Shown piece by piece: positions 32,895 through 45,128 of a DNA stretch of 64,000 nucleotides. The notes beneath the pieces were generated by a model, which searched no databases, was not told the origin of the DNA, and saw only the letters and a program-made list of their open reading frames with translations. The translations under genes were made by a program, and so were the position numbers. Location: positions 1 to 64,000 of the forward strand of contig JAPQWV010000647.1 in the NCBI GenBank assembly GCA_027422505.1, written 5' to 3'. The stretch is from Craterostigma plantagineum. Taxonomy: Eukaryota; Streptophyta; Magnoliopsida; Lamiales; Linderniaceae. Each line of letters begins with the position of its first letter. The first letter of the stretch is position 1.

Positions 32895-34632
32895 AGCTTC
32901 GATCGTGCTCGATCATAAAAGCTGAACAAAACCAAATCAAGTTAGGATTATAAAACATTAGTCAATGAAATTCTCATGTTTCATCTCAGAAAATGTAAAA
33001 GCGTATAAAGTCGACATAATCATCAACTAATGAATGATTAGTCAAAACACGAGGCATGGGGGTAATAAGTCACAATCTCATCGTGGCATAAAAGGCATTT
33101 TCAGAATCATACAACACATCAATCCACGACTCTCACAAGGATCGCTCAAATCGCTCTGGTGTTTTCAAATGGATCTGTATAAAGATGCTCAATTCACGAC
33201 ATGAAAAGATATTACTCTATGCTTGCAAATATATCACATCATACTCACATAGTAGAAGTTATGCACTAATCAAAGGGTTTTTCATCCAAGGTTGTAATGG
33301 GGCTCGGGTTTTGAAAGGTGCGTCATATAGGAAAGTGAGCTAAAAGTATCAAACGTGTCAATCATCGAATTGCTCTTCTCACCACGTAATTCTCTATTCT
33401 AATGCCATGCCTATTTTTCACTCAACTCATCTTTTTTCTTTTCTAGGTCTTCTCACTCGCTTTTTCCCCTTTTATCGTTTTTTCTTTCTTCTTTCTATCT
33501 TTCTTTCTTTTTTTTTTCTCACTCTTTTTTTCCCAAACCAGCCCCTCCTATCTTTTTTTGTACGTCTTATTGAGTGGAGAGGTTTCTAGTCCGCTGAAAT
33601 ATTACGACGAGAGATCTATGTCATAGGACGAGTTCATAACTAACATGCATCGACGATTAGCTCCTTCTCAAAGCCACTTTTCACTATATTGATAAATTAA
33701 CACGTTGATATGGGGTCGTATAGCCTACATTTGAGGCAATCAGGCTAAATAGGTGGGCCCCAAATCAACAAATAAGTCAAATAAGGCTCAAAGGGGCTCA
33801 CTATGTGGTAAATACGTAAGGCAGGGAAATATTTAGGCCAATGACTCAATCCTAATGCCCTTATCATTTTCGCACATAAAAATTCAAATAATAACCATTG
33901 ACATGCATAATAGAGTAAGTTCGAAAATATTCAGTCCATGTGTATCACACAAGAATAAACGCCGAGCATAATGAGTTGCTCTGAACTTTTTCTGAAGGCT
34001 CAAGAACTCACATATATAACTGGGTTTCTGCTTCATGATACGCAATACTCTCTTAAAGCAATCAATATAGCCAAATAATCATGCTAATATCACGACAATG
34101 CAACATGTAGGACTATCACACTCAATTCATCGAATCTTATCACGATATGATAAAATTTCAAAAATTTTCATCATTGGCAGAAGACTTCATTGCGTTCAAC
34201 TCGCAACATTCATCAGTTATACCGACTAAAAAGATCGAAACACATCGATACCTAAATATATAAGCATATTAAATCTAGCATGTGTCGCATCCCACCACCA
34301 AAGTAATAGCACATTGTACTCAAAGTGTAAAATAAAAGCAAAGAGAGTTGAAGTGACACTGCCCTAAGTGTTACGTCGATCGATAGAAGACTGGTTGCTC
34401 CACAGTAAGCAAGCAACCATCGCGAACGGGCAACCCCCTAACTAGTTATGAGCCTGCGAGAGGCACACCGTGAAAGTGAGTTTTATTAGATGAAAAATGA
34501 AATAGGAGTAAAAGTAAATCGGACTGAAATATAATATAATATATATGCATTGATAGGCCTTGGGGTTCCTCCCAAGAAGCCTGCTTTTATAGTCGTTAGC
34601 TCGACTCACAAACCGCTCATTCTGGTTGATGA
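32895..34632 (-). other. Long non-coding 3' region of the Athila/Tat-like element
   Basis: No gene. Contains a T/C-rich run at about 33420-33560 and a short perfect stem TGGTTGCT (34392-34399) with AGCAACCA (34412-34419). Long 3' spacer regions are normal in this lineage. Confidence 0.6.
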
Positions 34633-34960
34633 TCAAGGTTGATCGCGTCTTCTATCCATACACATCGACCATTGTACACCTTGGGTTCCCCTCTTCTCGG
34701 CAATAGAGTATGCATCATTGAGTAGGTCGATGGTTCTCCTTTTTCCGCCATATGTAAATGCCATTCTCAAGTCTTTCTGACGAAGCTTGTTCTTTTTATT
34801 CAGCGGAACTGCCTTCTTGATAGATTTAGAGTCACTAGTCCTTTTAGTCCATGGTGCCCACCTGTGAAAGTTCAGCACAGAAGAGACTAGTTTATAGTTA
34901 GATTTAGTCGTGTTCCCGTTCGGCGCATCTATTCGAGCATCAGCCTTAGTGTTCTGGTGC
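34633..34960 (-). CDS. Unassigned ORF downstream of protease in the Athila/Tat-like element
   Basis: An open minus-strand stretch from about 34960 to a TGA at 34633, about 110 residues. It includes LNFHRWAPWTKRTSDS, KKNKLRQKDLRMAF and GGKRRTIDLLNDAYSIAEK. It is basic and has no reverse transcriptase, integrase or other motif I know. It sits where pol would start. It could be an element-specific ORF, a captured exon, or a remnant. An intact methionine start at 34878 gives 81 residues. Confidence 0.4.
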
Positions 34961-34964
34961 TCCT

Positions 34965-35411
34965 TCAGCTTGCTGGTATTCTCTCCATACCAGTTGTACC
35001 TGAAAGACTCAAAACACTTAAAAGCACAAGGGTCAAAGATATCGATAAATAAACAAGAATATCAGTAGGGCGTTTCATTGATTTGTAAACATCGAATTCT
35101 ACTTTCTCGTCCCCTACTTGCAAAATAAGTTTACCATTACCGACATCAATGATAGCTCTTGCCGTTTTTAGAAACGACCGTCTTATCAATGGGAGGTCAT
35201 CGTCTTCTTCCATATCCAACACAATAGAATTAGCCGGGAAGTAGTGCTTTCCTACTTTCACAAGTACGTCTTCCATGATTCCTCGCGGATATGTGGTTGA
35301 TCTATCAGCAAGCTGGAGGATAGTCGATGTGGGTTTCGGCTTGCCAAGTCCCAAATTCCTAAATAATGAAAATGGCATCAAATTGATACTCTTACCAAGA
35401 TCGCATAACAC
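34965..35411 (-). pseudogene. Retroviral-type aspartic protease, Athila/Tat type
   Basis: Reads CDLGKSINLMPFSLFRNLGL, then LQLADRSTTYPRGIMEDVLVK, VLDMEEDDDLPLI and DVGNGKLILQV. The DLG active-site triplet and the following hydrophobic strand define the pepsin-like fold that cleaves the polyprotein. It would continue from gag in another frame (overlap with 35378-35911), so a shift separates them. The chain closes at 34965 with no reverse transcriptase after it. Confidence 0.8.
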
Positions 35412-36896
35412 ATTACTAAATGTAAGAGACCCAATAGAACAATGATAGAGAAACTCCCTCGATCCTTAAGCTTCGGCGGAAGCTTTTTCTGTAATACGGC
35501 TGAATATTCTCCGGTGAGAGCGATCGCTCCGTATTCTTCTAACTTATTTCTCTTGAATAGTAGCTCCTTCAGGCATTTGGCGTACTTTGAAATCTGCAAC
35601 GAAGCCTCAAAGGGGATATTAACTTCAAGTATTTTAAATATATTAATGAAACGATCAAAATTTTCATGATTCTTCTCTTTTCGTAAAGCCGCTGGATATG
35701 GAGGTCGGATTTTTATCGGTACGGGTGGGTTGACCTTTTTTTTCCTCCAAGAGTGAATCTGACTCGTCCTTGACTTTTTCAGCCAGCTTGTCCTTTTCAG
35801 GGTCATGAACCGTAGTGCTTGTGGCCGTGAATTCGCTCTGATTGGATGTCTCCGTCTCTTTTGCCTCCTCCACTTCCATGGTCTCTTTGAACGATTCAAG
35901 CTTCTTTTCACTTCTCAGTTCAATGGCATTCGCGTACTCTCGAGGGTTCTTTTCGGTGTCGCTCGGAAGTGTGCCTGGCTTTCGCTCAACAAGATATCCT
36001 TGGATCGTTAAGTCAATCGTTAAGTCTTTTATTGCCGCGTGAATGTCTTTTAAATTTTCCTCAACTCTGCGTTCTAGACCCTGGAATCTTTCCTCCGTTT
36101 CGCGGTTTTGATCACCTTGGATCGCCGTCATCTTTTCTAAGGCTACTTATTAGTCCGCTTCCGGTTGTTGTGGTGGCTTCTCGTAGTGCGAGTTTCCATA
36201 GGATAGGTTCGGATGATTCCTCTAACTCGGGTTGTACGTGTTCTAGTAGAATTTCCCTTGCCTCGACTGGATATGGTTTACTTCCTCGGGTTTATTGGCT
36301 TGTATCCCATATAGTCTTCGGTGTATAGGCTCAAATTGCGCCTCCAATGAGCTACTTAACTCATGTACTCCAGCCGTTCGACGGTCCAGATCTTGCTCAG
36401 TATATCTTGCTGGGTAAGCCGCAATTCTCTCGATGGCTGCAAGTGCATCGGCATCATCGAGCTCCATAAAGTTCGTGTTGCATCCTCCGTCGACGATGTG
36501 CTTGTTCTGCGTGCTAAGTCCCAAGAAGAATGACTGCATTTGAGCGCTCAAGGATATGTTGTGGTTCGGGAATTGCCGGAGAAGGCTATTGTATCTACTC
36601 CATGCATCGCGCAACGTCTCGCCCCCTTCTTGCTTGAAGTTGACAAGTTCGCTCTTTATCTCGGTAGTCCTCGAGAGTGGGTAGTACTTGCCCAAGAAAC
36701 ACTCCACCATCTGTTCCCAGCTAGTGATGGATGCATGTGGCAGTGATGAGAACCATTCAGAAGCTTTACCTGTTAGTGAAAAGGGAAAAATTTCAATTTT
36801 ATCACTTCTGTAGAGACTCAGAGATACTTAATAGTTTTGGCAAATTTGAGTGAATTCCAATTTAAGCGAATTTGCATCCTCATTTGTCAGCCCCTG
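35378..36896 (-). pseudogene. gag of the Athila/Tat-like element, downstream part with frameshifts
   Basis: Continues from 44903 across the Tekay-like insertion. It reads LTNEDANSLKLEFTQICQNY, a stop, then GKASEWFSSLPHASITSWE, FLGKYYPLSRTTEIKSELVNF and GETLRDAWSRYNSLLRQFPNH, the gypsy gag core. An acidic coiled part (GLERRVEENLKDIHAAIKDL) and the pre-protease segment FKILEVNIPFEASLQISKYAK..LKDRGSFSI follow. Frames change near 36240, 35670 and 35400. Confidence 0.82.
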
Positions 36897-38572
36897 TGTC
36901 AGGACCCGTCGTCCCACTCTCGTAATTCCGTTCTAATATTAAATATCTAATGCTTTGATGTAGAGTAATAGTGTAAAAGTGCGAATAAAATTTTTCATTT
37001 TAAACTTTGCGTGCGGAAGTACTATACACATGTCAAAAAAATGTTCATAATTCATCTACATTCCATCGTATCCCTAACCACACGATATACAAGTGTGTGT
37101 GTGTGTGTGCAGCCAAAAGCTCCCTACGCGCCCGGCCTTCAGAGGTCGTCATCCATACACACACTCCCACCTCAAAAGCAGCCGGATAGCTTCAAAAGAT
37201 CGGCCTCGCGTAATGGTCGGATCACGTACCGTGATCGTCAGTACCTACAATACGTAACATAAAGAATGAGCCACCGAGGCTCAGTAAGCAGAAATTATGC
37301 ATGTATGCACGTGTCCTAACGATCGACAATCCACGTCGTCGTTTTCTAATGCTCATACTCTCCTTCTCATTTTCTTGTCCTTTTTCTGACTCATACTTAT
37401 TTTCTTATACTCTTACTTCGTACGGGCCCTCGGCTTTCTAACCCTCTATGCGCCATTTCATATAGATCTCATCTGTGGGGGTTCTCACACTAGAAGGTCA
37501 CCCGAAGGAATCTTCCCTTACTCAGTGTGGCCTCCACGCGGACGCTTCTCACTGGTAGCCAACACCGAGGCCACTAACCGCGGAGGTCACCCGAAGGAAT
37601 CTTCCCTCCCGGTTAGTGCTTTACGCACTAGAAGGTCACCCGCAGGAATCTTCCCTTACTCAGTGCGTGCCCCGGGCCGCATCCTCCAGGTTGCATCTCC
37701 CGCATACGGGGTATTCCCCCAGCCTCTTGTACAGGCCTTATGGCTTCTTTTGCCATGGCTGCATAGGGGAGCCGTGACTCTTCATTGAGTCGACACAAAC
37801 GCCAATATCGGCGAGTATACATCGCACACAGGCGATCTTACGCACGCTCTTACCTCGTGTCACTACTTATGCGTGCAAGTGCTCATGTCATGCTCATGTA
37901 AATATGCAGATCATGCTATCATGCATGTAAAATACTTTTGTCGTAACATGCACGTTCCACGTAAAATGCACGAGCACGTAAATTCACATCATCGGACGCA
38001 GGCAAGTTACGTATCGTAGTTGAATTTCTACTTACCTGTCGTCCAAGCTTATCCTAGCGTATGGTCCCGTGAACCTCCTAATGTACGACCAACTTCAAAT
38101 TCTTAAGCTAGTTGAAGTTCTCTTGGTTCGATTTTGGCTCGGCTCCTTTCTCCTTCCTTCTTGCTTCTCGTTACTTTTCTCAAGGGAGGTTTTGGGGTTT
38201 TTGGGAATTTAACTAGATATTTTCTTAAAGTATGTTATTTGAGGTGTGGTGTGGACATGGGGTTTCCCTAATTCTTGGGGTGTTGTCTCCTATTTGCCCA
38301 TTATCATAAATTGGGCCTACTTGTTAAGTTCTAACCCATTAGTAATTGAATTCCTAGCCCAACTTATCCTTAACCATTTTCCTTGGGCATTTTCGAAAAT
38401 TACCCTTCCTAAGTTTGGAGTCAACGTAACACAAAATTAATAGCACGTGACTGCATGGAATTTCTCATAATATTCACATAAGCATATAATACATACGCCA
38501 TTATCATGAAATCAAGTAAAGCATACACTTATTTTATTGGCCAACCTAATTTGCGGGGACCGGGGTCCTACA
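36897..38572 (-). repeat. 3' LTR of the Tekay-like element
   Basis: 1676 bp, including a short (GT)n run at about 37095-37109. Very similar to 43219-44902, with few substitutions and small indels by eye. Confidence 0.93.
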
Positions 38573-38592
38573 TCCTCCCCCCTTAAGGAGGA
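38573..38592 (-). other. Polypurine tract of the Tekay-like element
   Basis: Minus strand TCCTCCTTAAGGGGGGAGGA abuts the LTR. Confidence 0.85.
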
Positions 38593-38606
38593 TTTCGCCC
38601 CCGAAA

Positions 38607-40691
38607 TCAGTCCGTGTGAAACAACTCGGGATAACGAATTCTCATTTCGTCCTCCCGTTCCCATGTGGCTTCTTCCGTGGACTGGTTCCGCCACAATACC
38701 TTCACTAAGGGAATATCCTTATTCCTAAGCTTCTTAGTCTCGTACATCAGTATTTCCACCGGGATCTCTTCGTTGCTCAGATCCGGCTTCAACTGTTGAT
38801 GTAGGGACTCGTTTCCTAGCACGTGATTCGGGTCGGCTATGTATTTCCGCAGTGTCGAGACGTGGAACACGTCATGCACTTGCGATAAAGACGCAGGCAG
38901 CTCCAGTTGGTATGCTACCTCGCCTACCCTCTTCAGTATCCTAAATGGTCCTATATACCTAGGACTTAGCTTTCCTTTCTTCCCAAACCTTTTCACGCCC
39001 TTCATCGGCGATACTTTAACAAACACCATATCGTCTTCTTTGAATTCCAGTGGTCGACGTCTTTGATCAGCGTAGCTTTTCTGTCGACTCTGTGCCGTTC
39101 GCATTCTTTCTCCTATGGTGGTAATGGCTTCCGTCATTTCTCGTACTATGTCAGGGCCTAACACTGCCCGTTCGCCAACCTCGTCCCAATGTACTGGGGA
39201 TCTGTACCTACGCCCGTATAGCGCTTCGTACGGTGCCATCCCAATGGTGACGTGGTAACTATTGTTATATGAGAACTCGATCAGTGGGAGGTACTTACTC
39301 CAATTTCCTTTGAAATCGAGTGCACACGCTCGGAGCATGTCCTCCAGGGTCTGAATGGTTCGCTCGGACTGACCGTCCGTCTGTGGATGGTAGGCGGTAC
39401 TAAAAGATAGCTTCGTTCCCATCGCCTTTTGCAAGCTCGTCCAGAATTTCGAAAGAAATCTGGAGTCGCGATCCGAGACTATCGACGATGGAACGCCGTG
39501 CAGTCGCACTATCTCCCGAATATAGAGCTCCGCGTACCGTTCCATGGAAAACGTCGTGCTAATAGGTAGGAAGTGGGTGGACTTGGTGAGTCTGTCGACA
39601 ATTACCCAAATCGCGTCGTGCCCCTTCGTGTTCCTCGGCAGTCCTACTACGAAATCCATGGTAATGTTATCCCATTTCCATTCCGGAATGGGTAACGGTT
39701 GGAGGGTTCCCGCCGGACTTTGATGCTCGGCATTTATCTGCTGGCACGTCAGGCACTGACTCACGAAAGTCGCGATGTCCTTTTTCATGCCTGGCCACCA
39801 GTAGTTCTCCTTTAAACCTCTGTACATCTTCGTCGCTCCTGGATGTACTGAGTATGCAGTAGTATGGGCTTCCGTCATTATCGTCTTTCTTAGCTCAGCG
39901 TTGTCTGGTACGTACAACCGATCCTTGAAATACAGTCGTCCGTCTTCCCGTATCATGAGGTCTCCGGTTGTTTGTTCCGGCTGTTCCTCCTTAATTTTTG
40001 CGTACAATTCGTCTGCTCCTAGCGCTGTCTTAATTTGCTCTAGCAGTGTTGGTTGCAAAGTTAAGGCCGCTAGCTGCGCCTCAACTTCGCCTAACCATAC
40101 GACTTCTACTTCCAGCAGTTGCAGTTCTGCACTGACTGCTTTTCGGCTTAAGGCATCGGCTACTACGTTCGCCTTGCCTGGGTGGTAGTTGATTACGCAA
40201 TCGTAATCCTTAACTAACTCTAACCACCTTCTTTGCCTCATGTTTAGCTCTTTTTGAGTAAAGAAGTACTTGAGGCTCTTGTGGTCCGTGTATATCTCAC
40301 ACCGCTCTCCATAGAGGTAATGCCTCCAAATCTTGAGAGCAAAGACCACTGCTGCCAATTCTAGGTCGTGCGTCGGGTAATTCTTCTCGTACTCTTTCAG
40401 TTGGCGGGAAGCGTATGCTACTACGTTCCCGTTCTGCATTAGTACGCACCCTAATCCGTTCTTCGACGCATCACTATACACCGTAAACCCTCCGGTTCCC
40501 GAAGGTATTGTGTGAACTGGGGCTGTCGTAAGCCGTTCCTTCAGCTCTTGGAAACTCCTTTCACATTCCATGGCCCATTGAAATGGAGTATTCTTCATGG
40601 TCAGCCTCGTCAGTGTCGACGCTATTTTCGAAAAGTCCTTTATAAACTTCCTATAGTATCCTGCCAGACCGAGGAAACTTCGTATTTCCAT
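38607..40691 (-). CDS. Tekay-like pol, C-terminal part: RT end, RNase H, integrase, chromodomain-like tail
   Basis: 694 residues, open throughout. Starts within the RT connection ([15 protein letters not shown]). RNase H follows with [33 protein letters not shown] and [10 protein letters not shown]. The integrase zinc region is [21 protein letters not shown], and the catalytic core shows [15 protein letters not shown] and [11 protein letters not shown]. The tail carries the GPF-type module ([21 protein letters not shown]) and ends in [16 protein letters not shown], the chromodomain-like end that guides chromovirus insertion. Joins the preceding RT segment through a one-base shift near 40700. 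Confidence 0.93.
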   Translation of the reverse strand: MEIRSFLGLAGYYRKFIKDFSKIASTLTRLTMKNTPFQWAMECERSFQELKERLTTAPVHTIPSGTGGFTVYSDASKNGLGCVLMQNGNVVAYASRQLKEYEKNYPTHDLELAAVVFALKIWRHYLYGERCEIYTDHKSLKYFFTQKELNMRQRRWLELVKDYDCVINYHPGKANVVADALSRKAVSAELQLLEVEVVWLGEVEAQLAALTLQPTLLEQIKTALGADELYAKIKEEQPEQTTGDLMIREDGRLYFKDRLYVPDNAELRKTIMTEAHTTAYSVHPGATKMYRGLKENYWWPGMKKDIATFVSQCLTCQQINAEHQSPAGTLQPLPIPEWKWDNITMDFVVGLPRNTKGHDAIWVIVDRLTKSTHFLPISTTFSMERYAELYIREIVRLHGVPSSIVSDRDSRFLSKFWTSLQKAMGTKLSFSTAYHPQTDGQSERTIQTLEDMLRACALDFKGNWSKYLPLIEFSYNNSYHVTIGMAPYEALYGRRYRSPVHWDEVGERAVLGPDIVREMTEAITTIGERMRTAQSRQKSYADQRRRPLEFKEDDMVFVKVSPMKGVKRFGKKGKLSPRYIGPFRILKRVGEVAYQLELPASLSQVHDVFHVSTLRKYIADPNHVLGNESLHQQLKPDLSNEEIPVEILMYETKKLRNKDIPLVKVLWRNQSTEEATWEREDEMRIRYPELFHTD

Positions 40692-41178
40692 TACGTTCGT
40701 CGGTCTGGGCCATGGCTTCTATCTTCTTTGGGTCTACAGAAATCCCTTCTCCTGATACTATATGCCCCAAGAAGGCGACTTGGTCGAGCCAAAATTCGCA
40801 CTTCTTGAACTTGGCGTATAGTTGCTTGTCCCGTAGTATTCCTAGAACTGTTCTCAGGTGTTCTTCGTGCTCCTCCTTCGTCCGTGAGTAGATTAGGATG
40901 TCATCAATGAAGACTATGACAAACTTATCTAAGTAGGGTTTGAACACCCGGTTCATTAAATCCATAAAAGCTGCAGGCGCATTAGTCAGCCCGAATGGCA
41001 TCACCAGAAACTCGTAGTGGCCATAACGGGTACTAAAGGCCGTCTTCGGGACATCTTCCTTCCGGATCCTCAGTTGATGGTAGCCCGATCTTAAGTCGAT
41101 CTTGGAGAAAACCGTTGCGCCTTGTAGTTGATCGAACAGATCGTCTATCCTAGGGAGTGGATACTTGTTCTTAATCAT
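40651..41178 (-). CDS. Tekay-like reverse transcriptase core
   Basis: In frame with the gag-pol frame upstream but separated by a single TAG at 41184-41182. Contains [49 protein letters not shown] and the catalytic FIDDILIYS. Near 40700 the frame changes by one base; after that point this frame has no homology and stops at 40651. Confidence 0.9.
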   Translation of the reverse strand: MIKNKYPLPRIDDLFDQLQGATVFSKIDLRSGYHQLRIRKEDVPKTAFSTRYGHYEFLVMPFGLTNAPAAFMDLMNRVFKPYLDKFVIVFIDDILIYSRTKEEHEEHLRTVLGILRDKQLYAKFKKCEFWLDQVAFLGHIVSGEGISVDPKKIEAMAQTDERNGNTKFPRSGRIL

Positions 41179-41181
41179 TAA

Positions 41182-43071
41182 CTAATTCAGCTCCCTGTAG
41201 TTTATGCATAGTCGTATAGACCCATCTTTCTTCTTCACGAATAGCACCGGCGCTCCCCAGGGAGAGAAACTCGGCTGTATGAACTCCTTCTGCAGGAGTT
41301 CGTCGAGTTGGTCCTTTAACTCCTTCATTTCCGTCGGTGCTAGCCGATAGGGGGTCTTAGATACTGGCGCCGCTCCAGGTACCAGATCTATAGCGAACTC
41401 TATTTCTCGTTCAGGTGGTAGTCCCGGTAATTCCTCGGGGAATACTTCAGGGAACTCCTTAACTACCGGCACTTCCACGAATTTCGGAGAGGGATCCTCC
41501 TCCGACTTGATAGCGAATACCAGATAGGCTTCGCACCCTGATCTGATCAGTCGTTGGGCTTTCAGCGCTGATATCCTAGAGATCATAGTCCCCTTACTAG
41601 TCCCTACAAACTTAAGGGGTTCATCCCCGTCCATATTGAGCGTGACTATCTTGCGGTGGCAGTCTATGACGGCTCCGTACTTCGATAGCCAATCCATTCC
41701 GAGGATCACCTCATAATCATTCATGGGAATGATTATGAGGTCTATGGGTAGTTCCTTACTCCCGATCACTATTGGGCAATCCCGTAGGACATGGTTAGTT
41801 TGGGTGGGATTCCCGTTTGGAACTGTTACCCTAAACTCACACTCAGCTCGGTGAGGCGTGACTCCTACCCTCGTGGCATACTTAGTGGATGCAAATGAGT
41901 GAGTCGCCCCCGAGTCGACTAGGATGCATGTGGGGGTTTCATAGACGAGAAGGGTACCTGTTACCACTGCCGGGTTATTTTCCGCTTCCTCGGAGGTTAT
42001 AGTGAAAACCCTGGCTGGTACCCTTGGTGGTGCTGCTTGGTTTACAGCTTGGCTTCCGGATCCACCTTCCGGACATGCCCTCAGATAGTGGCCCGTCTTG
42101 CCACATTTGAAGCAGACGGCATTTTGGGAGTTGCAGGCTCCCATGTGCCTCCGTGCACACTTCGGGCATACAGGTAGGTCCAACTGGGGTCTACCCTGGT
42201 TTGGGTTAAACTGTGGGGGTGGTCCTGGTCGATTCTGGAAGTTCGGTTTTCCACCCTTGGGAATGAACTGCCGCTTTGGGTTACTTCCGCTCCCTTGCGG
42301 CCCTTGTACGAACTTGCGCTTGGCTTCTTGGGCGCGAGCAATTCTAGCCTCTGCCTGCTCCGCCACAAGTGCCCTTTCAGCCACTTGTGCGTATGTGGCT
42401 CCCTCGATCCCAGCCATGCTTACATCCCGGTATAGCTCGGGCTTCAACCCTTCCATGAACCGCTCGATCTTGAGCGCGTCCGTACTGACCATGTGAGCGG
42501 CAAACCTTGAGAGCTGCTCGAATTTCCTGATGTATTCCGCCACTGTCATTGCTCCCTGACGGAGGTTGATGAACTCATTCATCCGCTGTGCTCTGACAGG
42601 GGCGGTGTAATACTTTCCCCTGAAGATTTCCTTAAACCTATCCCAGCTCATCGTTAGGGGGTTTTCGACAGCTGAGACGGTTTCCCACCAGTGTCCGGCG
42701 CTCCCCCTTAGCAGGTAGGCAGCGCACATGACCTTTTCCGCCTCCGGGGTACGGCTGTGCTGGAACATGTTCTCCAGCATCCTCAGCGAATCCTCGGCGG
42801 ATGTGGGGTCTACAGCATCCTCGAACAGTGGAGGATTTAGTTTCCTGAACCTCTCCCCGATCATCTCGATTCGTTCAGGTGGGGGAGGTAGGTTAGCTGA
42901 TTGCCCACCAGCATTTTGCTGTTGGATCAGCTGCTGGATTTGGGCCGACTGTTGCCGGACCAATTCGGTTAGTTGCAGGATGGTAGCATCCCGGCTATTA
43001 GGGGGATTATTGGTATCTCTACCCTGATCAGATTCCCTGCTTCCTTCACCCCTAAGTCTAACCATTTTCAC
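41182..43071 (-). CDS. Tekay-like gag, protease and start of reverse transcriptase
   Basis: 629 residues. The better start is the internal methionine at 43065 (MVRLRGEG). The gag core has [23 protein letters not shown] and [21 protein letters not shown], with zinc knuckle [14 protein letters not shown] around residue 320 preceded by [12 protein letters not shown]. Protease active site [13 protein letters not shown] is near residue 385. RT begins with [40 protein letters not shown] and CINYRELN, where a TAG replaces the usual Lys codon. This stop is the only break until the shift near 40700. Confidence 0.93.
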   Translation of the reverse strand: MKMVRLRGEGSRESDQGRDTNNPPNSRDATILQLTELVRQQSAQIQQLIQQQNAGGQSANLPPPPERIEMIGERFRKLNPPLFEDAVDPTSAEDSLRMLENMFQHSRTPEAEKVMCAAYLLRGSAGHWWETVSAVENPLTMSWDRFKEIFRGKYYTAPVRAQRMNEFINLRQGAMTVAEYIRKFEQLSRFAAHMVSTDALKIERFMEGLKPELYRDVSMAGIEGATYAQVAERALVAEQAEARIARAQEAKRKFVQGPQGSGSNPKRQFIPKGGKPNFQNRPGPPPQFNPNQGRPQLDLPVCPKCARRHMGACNSQNAVCFKCGKTGHYLRACPEGGSGSQAVNQAAPPRVPARVFTITSEEAENNPAVVTGTLLVYETPTCILVDSGATHSFASTKYATRVGVTPHRAECEFRVTVPNGNPTQTNHVLRDCPIVIGSKELPIDLIIIPMNDYEVILGMDWLSKYGAVIDCHRKIVTLNMDGDEPLKFVGTSKGTMISRISALKAQRLIRSGCEAYLVFAIKSEEDPSPKFVEVPVVKEFPEVFPEELPGLPPEREIEFAIDLVPGAAPVSKTPYRLAPTEMKELKDQLDELLQKEFIQPSFSPWGAPVLFVKKKDGSIRLCINYRELN

Positions 43072-43197
43072 CTATCCTGACAATTCCTAAGGCCAATAAA
43101 TCAAACCATACAAGCAATTCACATAACAGGGTACTTACAAGCAAGGCCGCTTCCGCGCTTTTGAGTGTGTGTGTATGGACAGTCTGCAGGACCTGTG

Positions 43198-43215
43198 ACC
43201 GAAGCTCTGATACCA
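43198..43215 (-). other. Primer-binding site of the Tekay-like element
   Basis: Minus strand TGGTATCAGAGCTTCGG, tRNA-Met type, three bases from the LTR. Confidence 0.88.
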
Positions 43216-43218
43216 CTC

Positions 43219-44902
43219 TGTCAGGACCCGTCGTCCCACTCTCGTAATTCCGTTCTAATATTAAATATCTAATGCTTTGATGTAGAGTAATAGTGTAAAA
43301 ATGCGAATAAAATTTTTCATTTTAAACTTTGCGTGCGGAAGTACTATACACATGTCAAAAGAATGTTTATAATTCATCTACATTCCATCGTATCCCTGAC
43401 CACACGATATACAAGTGTGTGTGTGTGTGTGCAGCCAAAAGCTCCCTATGCACCCGGCCTTCACAGGTCGTCATCCATACACACACTCCCACCTCAAAAG
43501 TAGCCGGATAGCTTCAAAAGATCGGCCTCGCGTAATGGTCGGATCACGTACCGTGATCGTCAGTACCTACAATACGTAACATAAAGAATGAGCCACCGAG
43601 GCTCAGTAAGCAGAAATTATGCATGTATGCACGTGTCCTAACGATCGACAATCCACGTCGTCGTTTTCTAATGCTCATACTCTCCTTCTCATTTTCTTGT
43701 CCTTTTTCTGACTCATACTTATTTTCTTATACTCTTACTTCGTACGGGCCCTCGGCTTTCTAACCCTCTATGCGCCATTTCATAGAGATCTCATCTGTGG
43801 GGGTTCTCACACTAGAAGGTCACCCGAAGGAATCTTCCCTTACTCAGTGTGGACTCCACGCGGACGCTTCTCACTGGTAGCCAACACCGAGGCCACTAAC
43901 CGCGGAGGTCACCCGAAGGAATCTTCCCTCCCGGTTAGTGCTTTACGCACTAGAAGGTCACCCGCAGGAATCTTCCCTTACTCAGTGCGTGCCCCGGGCC
44001 GCATCCTCCAGGTTGCATCTCCCGCATACGGGGTATTCCCCCAGCCTCTTGTACAGGCCTTATGGCTTCTTTTGCCATGGCTGCATAGGGGAGCCGTGAC
44101 TCTTCATTGAGTCGACACAAACGCCAATATCGGCGAGTATACATCGCACACAGGCGATCTTACGCACGCTCTTACCTCGTGTCATACGTACTACTTATGC
44201 GTGCAAGTGCTCATGCCATGCTCATGTAAATATGCAGATCATGCTATCATGCATGTAAAATACTTTTGTCGTAACATGCACGTTCCACGTAAAATGCACG
44301 AGCACGTAATTCACATCATCGGACGCAGGCAAGTTACGTATCGTAGTTGAATTTCTACTTACCTGTCGTCCAAGCTTATCCTAGCGTATGGTCCCGTGAA
44401 CCTCCTAATGTACGACCAACTTCAAATTCTTAAGCTAGTTGAAGTTCTCTTGGTTCGATTTTGGCTCGACTCCTTTCTCCTTCCTTCTTGCTTCTCGTTA
44501 CTTTTCTCAAGGGAGGTTTTGGGGTGGTTTTTGGGAATTTAACTAGATATTTTCTTAAAGTATGTTATTTGAGGTGTGGTGTGGACATGGGTTTTCCCTA
44601 ATTCTTGGGGTGTTGTCTCCTATTTGCCCATTATCATAAATTGGGCCTACTTGTTAAGTTCTAACCCATTAGTAATTGAATTCCTAGCCCAACTTATCCT
44701 TAACCATTTTCCTTGGGCATTTTCGAAAATTACCCTTCCTAAGTTTGGAGTCAACGTAACACAAAATTAATAGCACGTGACTGCATGGAATTTCTCATAA
44801 TATTCACATAAGCATATAATACATACGCCATTATCATGAAATCAAGTAAAGCATACACTTAATTTATTGGCCAACCTAATTTGCGGGGACCGAGGTCCTA
44901 CA
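43219..44902 (-). repeat. 5' LTR of the Tekay-like element
   Basis: 1684 bp. Ends GGTCCTACA before CCCTG. Confidence 0.93.
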
Positions 44903-45075
44903 CCCTGGAATTGTGCTGAACCCGTAACCATCTGTATAGTAACAGTTTTGATCTCGAAATGATTATTTGGCCCGGTGGGGATGACAATTGGATCGTTGCC
45001 ATCGAAAAGTCCCGGAACTGCTCGACTTAGTAATGTGGGTCGCGGAGGAACCTCCTCGCGTTCTTGATTCTCCAT
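44903..45075 (-). pseudogene. gag start of the Athila/Tat-like element
   Basis: ATG at 45075 gives MENQEREEVPPRPTLLSRA, then IPTGPNNHFEIKTVTIQMV and SAQFQG, where the Tekay-like element interrupts it. The next codons continue at 36896 as LTNEDANSLKLEF, so the two pieces are one gag. Confidence 0.85.
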
Positions 45076-45128
45076 TGTTTCTGCGAAAAAAATAACAAAA
45101 AAATAATAATAGACAAGAGAATAATAAT

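Larger units (their letters stand above)
36897..44902 (-). mobile_element. Tekay/Del-like chromovirus (Ty3-gypsy), nearly intact
   Basis: LTRs of 1676 bp (36897-38572) and 1684 bp (43219-44902), TGTCAGGACC..GGTCCTACA. The target duplication CCCTG sits at 36892-36896 and 44903-44907. A tRNA-Met type primer site and purine tract are in place. A gag-pol frame of almost full length is broken by one nonsense codon and one frame change. It inserted into gag of the Athila/Tat-like element, whose reading continues across it. Confidence 0.95.

Noticed and set aside
37095..37110. (GT)n run as an independent microsatellite locus
   Set aside because: It is part of the Tekay-like LTR and occurs at the same place in the other LTR near 43415-43430.
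41182..41184. TAG in the Tekay-like RT read as a programmed stop
   Set aside because: It replaces a conserved Lys codon inside RT, not at a gag-pol border, so a plain nonsense mutation is simpler.
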